16,336 nucleotides of DNA from Lachnospiraceae bacterium UBA3643. GTDB taxonomy: Bacteria; Bacillota; Clostridia; Lachnospirales; Lachnospiraceae. The notes under the pieces are model-generated. The model made no database searches. It saw only the letters and a list, made by a program, of their open reading frames with translations, and was not told the DNA's origin. The translations under genes were made by a program, and so were the position numbers. The stretch covers positions 1-16,336 of the forward strand of contig DFKO01000200.1 of the NCBI GenBank assembly GCA_002373855.1, in the 5' to 3' direction. Below, in pieces: positions 1 through 7,738 of the stretch; within the stretch, counting starts at the first letter, position 1, and each line of letters opens with the position of its first letter.

Positions 1-1794
1 CTTCTTGTTATGGCAACAGGAACAGGTAAGACATATACTGCTTTCCAGATTGTATACAGATTACTTCGCTCTGATGTGAAGAAGAGAATTCTTTATCTTG
101 CAGACAGAAATATTCTTGTAGATCAGAGTATTCTTCAGGATTTTGCTCCATTAGAGAAAACAATATACAAAGTGGACTTTTCTGATAAGGACTGTCTGAA
201 CAAGATACAGTCTCATGAGGTTAACTTTGCCCTGTATCATCAGATGGTTGGACAGAATGATGAAGAGCATTTTAGACAGATTCCTGCTGGTTATTTTGAC
301 CTTATTATAGTTGATGAGTGCCATAGAGGAAGTGCCAAGGAGGACAGCAACTGGCGTAAGGTTCTCGAATACTTTAATTGTGCTACACAAATTGGTATGA
401 CTGCTACTCCTAAAGAGAGTGAGACTGTTTCAAATATTGATTACTTCGGAGATCCTGTCTATACATATAGCTTAAAGCAGGGTATAGAGGATGGTTTCCT
501 TGCTCCGTTCAAGGTTATAAACATCACTTTAAATATCGGAGATGGATGGAGACCTACAAAAGGTCAGTGTGACATCTTTGGAAATGAGATAGAGGACAGA
601 GAATACAACAACAAGGATTATGATTATCCAAACGGAGTTATTCTTGAAGACCGTATTAATGAAGTTGCATATGAAATATCAGAGTATCTCAGACAGACAG
701 GAAGAATGCAAAAGACCATTGTATTCTGTGCGACTGAAGAAGCAGCAGAACGTATGAGAGTTGCTCTTGTAAATATGAATGCCGATATGGTTGAAAAGAA
801 TCCTGATTATGTTGTTCGTATCACTGGTTCTGATACATATGGAAAGAGTAAGCTTGATTACTTTATTTCCGTATCATCGGAATATCCTGTTATAGCAACA
901 ACATCAGAATTGCTTTCTACAGGTGCAGACTGTAAGATGACAAAACTTATCGTACTTGATAAGACAGTAGAGAGCATGACCACCTTTAAACAGATAATTG
1001 GTCGTGGAACCCGTATCCGTGAGAAAGAGGGTAAAACTCATTTTACAGTTATGGATTTCAGAAATGTAACAAGACATTTTGCAGACCCTGACTGGGACGG
1101 TCCGATAGAACAGGATGAACGCTTTCATCATACCGGAACGGATCAGAATCCGGATAAGCCACCTTACTCGGAAGATCCTGATAAAGCGATAATAATTGAT
1201 GAAAAAGATTATATTACTCCTATCGTAGATAAGGATGGATGTAAAGTTAAGGTAATAAACAAAACAGTTTCTGTATATGATGCAAACGGAAAACTGCTTC
1301 GACAGGAAGATATCATCGACTATACCAAGACAAATATAAAAGGAGAGTATGCTTCTCTTTCTGACTTCATAAATAAATGGAAAGCTACAGATAAGAAAGA
1401 AGAAATCCGAAAAGAACTTGAAAACCTGGGCATTGATCTTGAAGCATTAAAGATAGATCAAAATATGACAGATGTAGATGATTTTGACTTTATTTGCTAT
1501 GTGGCATATGGCCAGAAACCATTAACAAGAGCTGAGAGAGCTAATAATGTAAAGAAGCGAGATTTCTTCTCAAAATACTCTGGCGATGCAAGGGCTGTAC
1601 TGGAAATTCTTTTGGATAAATATATGAATCAAGGTATTGAAGAGATAGAGGATACAACGGTTTTATCACTTGAAGACTTTGCTGATTATGGTAAGCCATC
1701 AAAGATAGTTAAAGAACTATTTGGAGGATTAGATCTGTACGAATATGCAGTCAAGGAACTGGAAGACAATATTTATGAAATAGAGGTTGGATAA
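1..1794 (+). CDS. hsdR: Type I restriction enzyme R subunit (HsdR), 5' end outside window
   Basis: This is the ATP-dependent translocase and endonuclease subunit of a type I restriction system, which cuts unmodified foreign DNA together with HsdM and HsdS. The reading frame is open from base 1, so the N-terminal HSDR_N nuclease domain lies upstream and is not visible. The visible part begins at the helicase Walker A motif (ATGTGKT, from base 13). It then shows the Walker B box DECH at 313-324, motif III GMTATP at about 394-411 and motif VI QIIGRGTR at 991-1014. The C-terminal third, with YGQKPLTRAERA and a later DYGKPSKIV stretch, resembles the EcoEI_R C-terminal domain that holds the subunit to the methylase. 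No frameshift is seen. The stop TAA shares a base with the ATG of the next small ORF. The family call is firm; the ATG at base 10 is not the true start. Confidence 0.95.
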   Translation, partial: LLVMATGTGKTYTAFQIVYRLLRSDVKKRILYLADRNILVDQSILQDFAPLEKTIYKVDFSDKDCLNKIQSHEVNFALYHQMVGQNDEEHFRQIPAGYFDLIIVDECHRGSAKEDSNWRKVLEYFNCATQIGMTATPKESETVSNIDYFGDPVYTYSLKQGIEDGFLAPFKVINITLNIGDGWRPTKGQCDIFGNEIEDREYNNKDYDYPNGVILEDRINEVAYEISEYLRQTGRMQKTIVFCATEEAAERMRVALVNMNADMVEKNPDYVVRITGSDTYGKSKLDYFISVSSEYPVIATTSELLSTGADCKMTKLIVLDKTVESMTTFKQIIGRGTRIREKEGKTHFTVMDFRNVTRHFADPDWDGPIEQDERFHHTGTDQNPDKPPYSEDPDKAIIIDEKDYITPIVDKDGCKVKVINKTVSVYDANGKLLRQEDIIDYTKTNIKGEYASLSDFINKWKATDKKEEIRKELENLGIDLEALKIDQNMTDVDDFDFICYVAYGQKPLTRAERANNVKKRDFFSKYSGDARAVLEILLDKYMNQGIEEIEDTTVLSLEDFADYGKPSKIVKELFGGLDLYEYAVKELEDNIYEIEVG

Positions 1795-1949
1795 TGGAAA
1801 AGAAGAATAAACCTTCAAAAGAAATATCTAAAAAGACTCAAATTCAGAAAAAAGATAAGACCCCTCGGAAAATGACTAATAAAGAAAAAGCAATGTTTTC
1901 CGAACAAAACAGGATAGATATATATCCTATAGACATTTATAACGATTAA
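1794..1949 (+). CDS. Small Lys-rich ORF between hsdR and hsdM (51 aa)
   Basis: A 51-codon ORF starts at an ATG that overlaps the hsdR stop (TAATG). An AGAGG at 1782-1786 lies about 7 nt upstream, and the ORF ends 20 nt before hsdM. The product is highly basic in its first 35 residues (begins MEKKNKPSKEISKKTQ) and ends in an acidic, Tyr/Ile-rich tail (IDIYPIDIYND). I do not recognise a family. The shape, with a basic disordered head and a short conserved-looking tail, would fit a small accessory or regulatory peptide of the restriction operon, perhaps one that contacts DNA or HsdR. The stop-start coupling and good ribosome site argue that it is translated. It could also be a chance ORF filling the 175-nt gap. 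Confidence 0.5.
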   Translation: MEKKNKPSKEISKKTQIQKKDKTPRKMTNKEKAMFSEQNRIDIYPIDIYND

Positions 1950-1969
1950 AAACGAGAGGTATATAAATA

Positions 1970-3454
1970 ATGGCAATGCAGTCAGGCTTTATAAAAAGAA
2001 TAAGAGATGTAATGCGTATGGACGCCGGTATTAACGGTGATGCCCAGCGTATTGAACAGATGGTATGGATGCTTTTTCTTAAAGTATATGATGCAAAAGA
2101 AGAAGACTGGGAAGTAACGGAAAAGAATTATAAATCTATTATCCCCGAAGATTGCAGATGGCGTAACTGGGCACAGGCAGATGATAACGGTCATGCCATG
2201 ACAGGAGACAAGCTGTTGAATTTTATTAACAACACTCTTTTCCCTACATTAAAGGAATTAAAGGTAACTCCTGATACTCCTGTAAAGAAGGCTATCGTGA
2301 AGTCTACATTTGAAGATGCCAATAACTATATGAAGGATGGTGTATACCTTCGTCAGGTTATTGATATTATTGATGAAATTGAATTTGATGATGTAAAAGA
2401 AAGTCATGCCTTTGGTTTTGTTTATGAAGAAATACTTCGTGAACTTCAGGGAGCAGGTTCTTCCGGTGAATTCTATACTCCGAGAGCTGTAACAGATTTT
2501 ATGGCACTTATGATTCAACCCAAACTTGGTGAGAAGATGGCTGACTTTGCATGTGGTACCGGTGGATTTATCACATCATGGCTTGGACAGTTACAGAAAC
2601 AGGTAAAGGGTACAAAAGCACAGAAACAGTTAGATGACAGTATATATGGTATTGAGAAGAAACCCTTCCCATATCTTCTTTGCGTTACAAATATGCTTTT
2701 GCATGATATTGAAGTACCTAATATTTATCATATGAACTCATTAAAGCATAATCTTCTGGATTATACCGATGATGATAAGTTTGATGTTATTCTGATGAAT
2801 CCTCCTTACGGTGGTCACGAGGATAAGTCTATTCAGGGATTCTTCCCGGATGACCTCGCATCTTCAGAGACGGCAGATCTCTTTATGTCTGTGATTATGT
2901 ATCGCTTGAAGAAGAACGGCAGAGCTGCGGTTGTTGTACCGGATGGATTTCTTTTCGGTCTTGATAATGCAAAGGTGGCAATAAAGACAAAGCTTCTCAC
3001 AGAGTTTAATCTTCATACAGTTATCAGATTGCCGGGATCTGTATTCAGTCCATATACATCCATATCAACCAATCTTCTGTTCTTTGATAATACAAAACCT
3101 GCAGGCGATGTGTGGTTCTATAGAGTTGATATGCCGTCTGACAGGAAACACTTCTCCAAAACGAAACCTATGGAGCTGAAGCATTTTGATGATGCTATCG
3201 CTTGGTGGAGTGATAGAAAAGAAATAATGCTTGATGATGGGCCGAAGGCGAAGTGCTACACGGCTGAATATCTGCTAAAGGATCAGGGATGTAATATCGA
3301 CCTGTGCGGATATCCTCATGAAGAAGAGGAAGTGCTGGATCCCCTTGATACGATCAGGAATTATCAGGAGAAGAGGGCAACACTTAACGCTGAGATTGAC
3401 CATGTGCTTGCCCAGCTTGAGACACTTTTGCCGGGAGGTGGGCAGAATGGCTGA
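1970..3454 (+). CDS. hsdM: Type I restriction-modification methyltransferase subunit (HsdM)
   Basis: This is an N6-adenine DNA methyltransferase that protects host DNA and forms the M2S core to which HsdR binds. At 494 aa it matches the usual HsdM length. An HsdM_N helical domain covers roughly residues 8-135. The linker motif GEFYTPR (about 166-172) follows, then the S-adenosylmethionine motif I FACGTGGF (193-200) and the catalytic motif IV NPPY (277-280), which marks adenine methylation. The start is ATG 1970 after GAGAGG at 1954-1959. The 3' end overlaps the next gene by 8 nt. No damage is visible, so the enzyme should be active. Confidence 0.96.
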   Translation: MAMQSGFIKRIRDVMRMDAGINGDAQRIEQMVWMLFLKVYDAKEEDWEVTEKNYKSIIPEDCRWRNWAQADDNGHAMTGDKLLNFINNTLFPTLKELKVTPDTPVKKAIVKSTFEDANNYMKDGVYLRQVIDIIDEIEFDDVKESHAFGFVYEEILRELQGAGSSGEFYTPRAVTDFMALMIQPKLGEKMADFACGTGGFITSWLGQLQKQVKGTKAQKQLDDSIYGIEKKPFPYLLCVTNMLLHDIEVPNIYHMNSLKHNLLDYTDDDKFDVILMNPPYGGHEDKSIQGFFPDDLASSETADLFMSVIMYRLKKNGRAAVVVPDGFLFGLDNAKVAIKTKLLTEFNLHTVIRLPGSVFSPYTSISTNLLFFDNTKPAGDVWFYRVDMPSDRKHFSKTKPMELKHFDDAIAWWSDRKEIMLDDGPKAKCYTAEYLLKDQGCNIDLCGYPHEEEEVLDPLDTIRNYQEKRATLNAEIDHVLAQLETLLPGGGQNG

Positions 3455-4478
3455 ATTGCAGAATAATATTGTAAATGATATTCGCCGGATAATTGACGAG
3501 AGCAGATATGCTGCTTTTGGTGCTGTAAACAGCATTGCGGTGCAGACATACTGGAATATCGGGAAAAAGATTGTAGAGGAAGAACAGCACGGACAGGATA
3601 GGGCTGACTATGGAAAACGTCTGATCCGTCAGCTTTCGGATGAACTGACAAAAGAATACGGAAACGCATTCAGCAAGAGAAACCTCGATTATTATCGTAA
3701 GTTTTATATCTGTTTCCGTGATTATGAGATTGTGAACGCGTGCGTTCACAATCTGACATGGACCCATTTCAGGCGGGTACTGGCAGTTGCATCGCAGGAA
3801 TCAAGGGAATGGTATATCAGGGAGGCTTCCGAACAGCAGTGGAGCACCAGGGAACTGGATCGTAATATATCAACGCAGTATTACGAAAGGTTATTATCCA
3901 ACCAGAGAAAAGGATTCCCTTTAAGCAAGACTGTGTCTGAAAAAGCAGATCCATTGGAGTATATCAAGAGTCCGGTGGTCGCCGAGTTTTTGGGATTCCA
4001 TAACAATTCGGATTATAACGAGTCACAGCTTGAGCAGGCACTTATCGACAATCTGGAAAAGTTTATCATGGAGCTTGGCAAGGGATTTGCCTTTGTGGAG
4101 CGCCAGAAACATATCGTAACAGAGACGGGTGATTTTTATATCGACCTGGTTTTTTATAATTACAGGATGAAGTGTTTCGTGCTGTTTGAACTAAAAACAC
4201 ACAAGCTTTCTCATCAGGATATCGGTCAGTTGGATATGTATGTCCGTATGTATGATGATACCATCAAGGATGAAAATGATAATCCGACGGTGGGTGTACT
4301 GCTCTGCACGGACACTGACAGTACGATAGCGAAGTATTCCGTGCTGAATGATAATGACAGGCTGTTCGCGGCGAAATATATGGCATTTATGCCTACACAG
4401 GAGGAACTGCAGCAGGAGATAGAGCGCCAGAAGCAGTTCTTTATCAGTACACATTCCAAGATGGAGGATGAGCAATGA
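3447..4478 (+). CDS. DUF1016 (YhcG-type) PDDEXK nuclease-domain protein
   Basis: This 343-aa protein has the two-part architecture of the DUF1016/YhcG family. The N-terminal helical half (about 8-150) contains YWNIGKKI, YGKRLI and SKRNLDYYRKFY. The C-terminal PDDEXK-like nuclease half (about 170-320) shows acidic residues in GDFYIDLVFYN (D229, D233), the ELK signature (E248-K250) and a following QLDMY (Q261). The start is set at ATG 3447, just after GGGAGGTGG at 3433-3441. A longer frame from 3318 lies inside hsdM and has no comparable ribosome site. The gene overlaps hsdM by 8 nt and hsdS by 4 nt (ATGA), so it is cotranslated with the restriction operon. Related genes recur next to restriction systems, where their role is not settled; nuclease activity here is inferred from the motif. 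A 28-bp perfect palindrome interrupts the N-terminal half. Confidence 0.88.
   Translation: MAELQNNIVNDIRRIIDESRYAAFGAVNSIAVQTYWNIGKKIVEEEQHGQDRADYGKRLIRQLSDELTKEYGNAFSKRNLDYYRKFYICFRDYEIVNACVHNLTWTHFRRVLAVASQESREWYIREASEQQWSTRELDRNISTQYYERLLSNQRKGFPLSKTVSEKADPLEYIKSPVVAEFLGFHNNSDYNESQLEQALIDNLEKFIMELGKGFAFVERQKHIVTETGDFYIDLVFYNYRMKCFVLFELKTHKLSHQDIGQLDMYVRMYDDTIKDENDNPTVGVLLCTDTDSTIAKYSVLNDNDRLFAAKYMAFMPTQEELQQEIERQKQFFISTHSKMEDEQ
3727..3754. repeat. 28-bp perfect palindrome inside the DUF1016 gene
   Basis: The arms AGATTGTGAACGC (3727-3739) and GCGTTCACAATCT (3742-3754) are perfect reverse complements separated by GT. In frame the palindrome encodes about residues E94-L103 (EIVNACVHNL) of the DUF1016 protein. 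In mRNA it would form a very stable hairpin, although with only two unpaired bases the top pairs would open. No T-run follows. Confidence 0.85.
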
Positions 4479-5950
4479 CACCTGAACAGTTAAAGGCAAG
4501 TATCTTACAGTATGCTATTCAGGGCAAATTGGTGGAGCAGAGACCGGAAGAAGGAACGGCTGAAGAACTGTATCAGCAGATACAGGAAGAGAAACAGAAG
4601 CTGATAAAGGCAGGAAAGATAAAGAAAGAAAAGCCTTTAGCAGAGATTACGGAGGATGAAATTCCATTTGATATACCTGAAAGCTGGAAATGGGTGCGTT
4701 GGGGAAATCTTTCACAACGTATTCAGTATGGATTTAATGCGCCGGCTCAGCTAAAGGGCAGAATCAAAATGGTTCGAATTAGTGATATTCAGAATGAAAA
4801 GGTTATGTGGAATACCGTTCCTTATTGTGATATTTTGGAAGAAGAAATTGGAACATATTTGTTGAAAGAAAATGATATTCTGTTTGCAAGAACTGGGGGA
4901 ACTGTAGGAAAATCATTTCTAGTAAATACTGTTCCAGAAGACGCTATTTATGCAGGTTACTTGATAAGATCAAGTTATAGTGAAAAAATCTGTCCTAAAT
5001 ACATTAAGTTTTTTATGGGTACGAAATTGTATTGGGATCAGCTTAGAAATGGTACCATTGCAACAGCGCAACCAAATTGTAACGGACAGACCTTGTCAAA
5101 AATGATGCTTCCATTACCACCGCTTGAAGAACAACAACGTATCGTTGCCAAGATAGAGGAACTTCTTCCGTATGTTGACCGCTATGCCGAGGCTTATGAG
5201 AAGCTGGAACGGTTCAATGCCAAGTTCCAGGAGGATATGAAGAAGTCTATCCTGCAATATGCTATTCAGGGCAAACTGGTGGAACAGAGACCTGAAGAAG
5301 GAACCGCTGAAGAACTGTATCAGCAGATTGTAAAAGATAGAGACTATAAAATAAAGACAGGTCTTTATAAGAAAGATAGGAGATCCTCATTGGAAGGGAT
5401 AGAAGTTGAAAAACCTTTCGATATTCCTGAAACATGGAAATGGGTTACTTTAGGAAGTATTTTATTAAAGTTGACAGATGGCACACATAAAACGCCCAAA
5501 TATGCTGAAAATGGTGTGAAGTTTGTTTCAGTTAAAGACATAAGTTCTGGACAACTGTCCCTTGATAATACTAAGTTCATAACGAAAGAAGAACATGATG
5601 AATTGTATAAAAGATGTGATCCCGAAAGAGGAGATATGTTGCTATCAAAAGTAGGGACCACAGGTGTTCCAGCTATTGTTAACACAGATGAAGAGTTTAG
5701 TTTGTTTGTAAGTGTAGCTCTATTAAAGTTCAATTCTGAATTAATAAATACAAAATATTTGTATTATCTTCTATATAGCCCTCTTGTTCAGCAACAAGCA
5801 GCAGATAATACAAGAGGAGTTGGAAATAAAAATTGGGTATTGGATGCAATTGGAAAAACATTGATAACGCTTCCACCACTTGAAGAACAGTATCGTATTG
5901 TCGCTAAGATAGAGGAACTTTTGCCTTTTTGTGAGCAGTTGACTAAGTGA
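4475..5950 (+). CDS. hsdS: Type I restriction-modification specificity subunit (HsdS)
   Basis: HsdS recognises the bipartite DNA target of the type I enzyme. The 491-aa product has two Methylase_S halves. The first target recognition domain runs from about residue 67 (IPESWKWV) to 213, followed by a central conserved helix beginning LPPLEEQQRIVAKIEELLP at 214. A second domain from about 316 (IPETWKWV) to 465 follows, and the protein ends with LPPLEEQYRIVAKIEELLP (from 466) and a short tail. The 28-residue N-terminal block (residues 9-36) recurs almost unchanged at 258-285. The two target domains differ from each other, as expected for a bipartite asymmetric site. The ATG overlaps the upstream stop by 4 nt. 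No inverted partial hsdS copy or invertase gene lies nearby. The protein looks intact; the recognition sequence cannot be read from sequence alone. Confidence 0.95.
   Translation: MTPEQLKASILQYAIQGKLVEQRPEEGTAEELYQQIQEEKQKLIKAGKIKKEKPLAEITEDEIPFDIPESWKWVRWGNLSQRIQYGFNAPAQLKGRIKMVRISDIQNEKVMWNTVPYCDILEEEIGTYLLKENDILFARTGGTVGKSFLVNTVPEDAIYAGYLIRSSYSEKICPKYIKFFMGTKLYWDQLRNGTIATAQPNCNGQTLSKMMLPLPPLEEQQRIVAKIEELLPYVDRYAEAYEKLERFNAKFQEDMKKSILQYAIQGKLVEQRPEEGTAEELYQQIVKDRDYKIKTGLYKKDRRSSLEGIEVEKPFDIPETWKWVTLGSILLKLTDGTHKTPKYAENGVKFVSVKDISSGQLSLDNTKFITKEEHDELYKRCDPERGDMLLSKVGTTGVPAIVNTDEEFSLFVSVALLKFNSELINTKYLYYLLYSPLVQQQAADNTRGVGNKNWVLDAIGKTLITLPPLEEQYRIVAKIEELLPFCEQLTK
4499..4582 (+). repeat. hsdS internal direct repeat, copy 1
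   Basis: An 84-nt block encodes SILQYAIQGKLVEQRPEEGT and the following AEELYQQI. It matches 5246-5329 with only scattered, mostly silent differences. The two copies are the N-terminal and central conserved regions of HsdS and could support recombination that deletes or swaps a target domain. Confidence 0.9.
5246..5329 (+). repeat. hsdS internal direct repeat, copy 2
   Basis: This is the second copy of the 84-nt block at 4499-4582, in the same frame and orientation, 747 nt downstream. A shorter pair (5114-5170 and 5870-5926, encoding LPPLEEQ-x-RIVAKIEELLP) repeats the other conserved region. Confidence 0.9.
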
Positions 5951-6080
5951 TGATAGATGATAGATTAATGACTCTTTAGATGGTGTATATTTTTTTGATG
6001 AATAAGCTCTGTAACAACACGGACTGGGTTTTGAAGGCTGATAAGTCAGGAAACAAAACGAGCAAAGATATAATAAGAAT

Positions 6081-6338
6081 ATGAACAACATCACCCTCGA
6101 TCTCTCCGGCGTAGTGGAGAAAGACGGAAAGAAAATTGCACATGTAAGATTTAACCGGGGTAAAGACTTTGCAGAGGGCTATATCCCGGATTGTGTCTTT
6201 ACGCAGGTTGAAGGCTTTACTGACGATGAAGTGTCACAGCTGACAGATTATCTAAAGGCCAACCTCACCGATTTAAAGAAACGGGCCGCTCATATCAATC
6301 CGTTAACGGGCCTCATGGGAAAGAAAGAGAAAGAGTGA
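6081..6338 (+). CDS. Hypothetical small protein (85 aa)
   Basis: An 85-aa soluble protein of unknown function, beginning MNNITLDLSGVVEKDGKK and ending in a Lys/Glu-rich tail. The first half looks like alternating beta strands (LDLSGVV, IAHVRFNRG, FAEGYIP). The second half is predicted helix (DDEVSQLTDYLKANLTDLKKRA). There is no signal peptide, membrane segment or recognised motif. It starts 130 nt after hsdS with a poor Shine-Dalgarno, so it may have its own promoter or be a read-through gene. Base use and the balanced sequence look like a real gene. I do not recognise the family. Confidence 0.65.
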   Translation: MNNITLDLSGVVEKDGKKIAHVRFNRGKDFAEGYIPDCVFTQVEGFTDDEVSQLTDYLKANLTDLKKRAAHINPLTGLMGKKEKE

Positions 6339-6340
6339 AT

Positions 6341-6415
6341 ATGAACAAATCCTTTAATAAAAATCTGTTCTTTCTATCATCAGTTGTATTCATTACATTG
6401 TTTGCAGGGATATGA
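6341..6415 (+). CDS. Possible 24-aa hydrophobic micro-ORF
   Basis: An ATG two bases after the previous stop opens a 24-codon frame. It encodes a basic head (MNKSFNKN) followed by about 16 hydrophobic residues (LFFLSSVVFITLFAGI), then TGA. A purine-rich AAAGAGAAAGAG upstream could serve as ribosome site. The product resembles a lone signal peptide or a tiny membrane peptide of the type I toxin kind. It could equally be the broken start of a lost secreted protein, or chance. Confidence 0.25.
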   Translation: MNKSFNKNLFFLSSVVFITLFAGI

Positions 6416-6424
6416 TGTAAGAAA

Positions 6425-6670
6425 ATGAGAAAGAATAACACCACCTGGAACTTCATAACCTCCGGCACCGACGGAGACGCTACACTCTTCGGAGTAAACA
6501 TCTTCGATTACGAATGGCACAATACCGGCAAGAATGTAAAAGTGAGAGATCCACGCTACAAGCAGGAATTTGTCTTCCCAATATACACTGTACAAATCGA
6601 AAACAAAGAGTACCAGTTTGCCTGCGGTGAATTCAGCAACTCCGTATATGGATTTTACATCAGGGATTAG
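6425..6670 (+). CDS. Hypothetical small protein (81 aa)
   Basis: An 81-aa protein rich in aromatic residues, with predicted beta strands and no signal peptide or membrane segment. Visible landmarks are TLFGVNIFDYEWHNTGK near residue 20, VRDPRYKQEFVFPIYTV in the middle and FACGEFSNSVYGFY near the end. The pattern reads as a compact beta domain. I recall similar short unannotated proteins in Lachnospiraceae but cannot name a domain. The start has a weak ribosome site. With the 85-aa gene just upstream it forms a small pair behind the restriction operon. Function unknown. Confidence 0.65.
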   Translation: MRKNNTTWNFITSGTDGDATLFGVNIFDYEWHNTGKNVKVRDPRYKQEFVFPIYTVQIENKEYQFACGEFSNSVYGFYIRD

Positions 6671-6775
6671 CTCGGCAAAATCAATAAGACGAGGACAAAA
6701 TGATAGGAGATGGAATATCACCTAAATATTCATATTTCAGAAAAAAGAGGGTGTGAAAGGTATTACATTGCAGTT

Positions 6776-6781
6776 AGGAGG
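6776..6781 (+). promoter_or_regulatory. Strong Shine-Dalgarno that fixes the HEPN gene start
   Basis: AGGAGG lies 4 nt before ATG 6786. It makes this ATG a far better start than the in-frame GTG at 6753, which would add 11 residues. Confidence 0.85.
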
Positions 6782-6785
6782 CAAC

Positions 6786-7718
6786 ATGGATATTTCAATA
6801 AAGTGTGATAGCTTAAAGGCTATATATAGTGTAAAAAATGGCATGTTAAGATGTGTTGCACCATATGAATTTACAATATCACTCATGCCAATGATAAAGG
6901 TTTGCATAGAAGAAGTGGGGAATAGGATCATAACTTTTACTTGCAAAGAAGATATTGAAGCTAAAAAGTTATATTCGTTACTGCAAGAATTAGAAAGATT
7001 ATTGCAGATATTTGATGGAGTTTTTCTTGATTTGGAGGCTATAGAAATACATGGAAGAGAAAGCACTAATTCATATAATGCCCTAGTAGAACACTTTAAA
7101 ATACAAAGATTACATTACTTTTCGTCTGCAAACTTTATTTCAATATTCAGTGATAGACTCTTAAAATATGAAGATATTTTGTCATCTGAATTATTTGATA
7201 AATGGAGAATTTTATTGGATGAATTAGGAGTTGTTAATCAGATGTATTTATATGCGACAAGTTCTGCTGGATTCACGAATGATGTGAAGTGTGCATTTCT
7301 TGTAGAACTTTCTGAGTCGTTAATGGAGATAATTAAAAGTGAAGATATAAAATTGCAAAGATATCCTAATGAAAAAGGAAAATTAAAACCATGTCTTAGG
7401 ACAATTATCAATTGCTATGGAAAAACTCTTTTTAGAAATGAAATAGAGTTTGATCTGGAAAAAATTCTTTCTTGTCTGGTAAATACTCGTGTCAATATTA
7501 TGCATATAAAAATTAATCAAAGAAAGCCTGCATTGGATGGTAGAGAATCAGTTTTATATGCTATTAAAATGAGTTATTTGTATCGGCTTGTGATTTTAGA
7601 AAAGTTGAAAATAAATGCTATTATATATGAGGACAATTTAATAAAAAGAGTAGGTTATATCGATGGTTGGAATGGAATTCAAGAACAATTATTTAATAGA
7701 TTAAAACAATTTTTATAA
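6786..7718 (+). CDS. ApeA-like protein with C-terminal HEPN-type motif
   Basis: This 310-aa protein is all-helical in its second half and strand-rich in its first 60 residues. Near the C-terminus it carries VNTRVNIMHI, which gives R235-X4-H240. That spacing fits the RX4-6H active site of HEPN ribonucleases. The motif is followed by the long helices SVLYAIKMSYLYRLVILEKL, as in the C-terminal domain of ApeA-type abortive infection proteins. ApeA-like proteins are usually longer, so this is a short or divergent member. The residue after Arg is Val rather than the common polar Asn. By family analogy the likely role is RNA cleavage on phage infection, and the restriction operon upstream supports a defence job. 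It appears to be a single-gene unit in AT-rich DNA. The HEPN call rests on motif and helix pattern only. Confidence 0.55.
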   Translation: MDISIKCDSLKAIYSVKNGMLRCVAPYEFTISLMPMIKVCIEEVGNRIITFTCKEDIEAKKLYSLLQELERLLQIFDGVFLDLEAIEIHGRESTNSYNALVEHFKIQRLHYFSSANFISIFSDRLLKYEDILSSELFDKWRILLDELGVVNQMYLYATSSAGFTNDVKCAFLVELSESLMEIIKSEDIKLQRYPNEKGKLKPCLRTIINCYGKTLFRNEIEFDLEKILSCLVNTRVNIMHIKINQRKPALDGRESVLYAIKMSYLYRLVILEKLKINAIIYEDNLIKRVGYIDGWNGIQEQLFNRLKQFL

Positions 7719-7738
7719 AAAGGAATGGAGAATTGCAA

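Noticed and set aside
3318..3446. Longer N-terminus for the DUF1016 gene from an upstream ATG
   Set aside because: It lies wholly inside hsdM, lacks a good ribosome site and does not resemble the family; ATG 3447 has GGGAGGTGG just before it.
3384..3767. Minus-strand frame containing QIVNARVHNL, matching the + strand peptide
   Set aside because: The similarity arises only because the 28-bp palindrome reads alike on both strands.
4475..5950. Invertible (phase-variable) hsdS locus
   Set aside because: The repeats are direct, not inverted, and no partial hsdS or recombinase gene is present in the window.
6753..6785. GTG start for the HEPN-like gene
   Set aside because: AGGAGG directly before ATG 6786 falls inside this extension and marks the later start.
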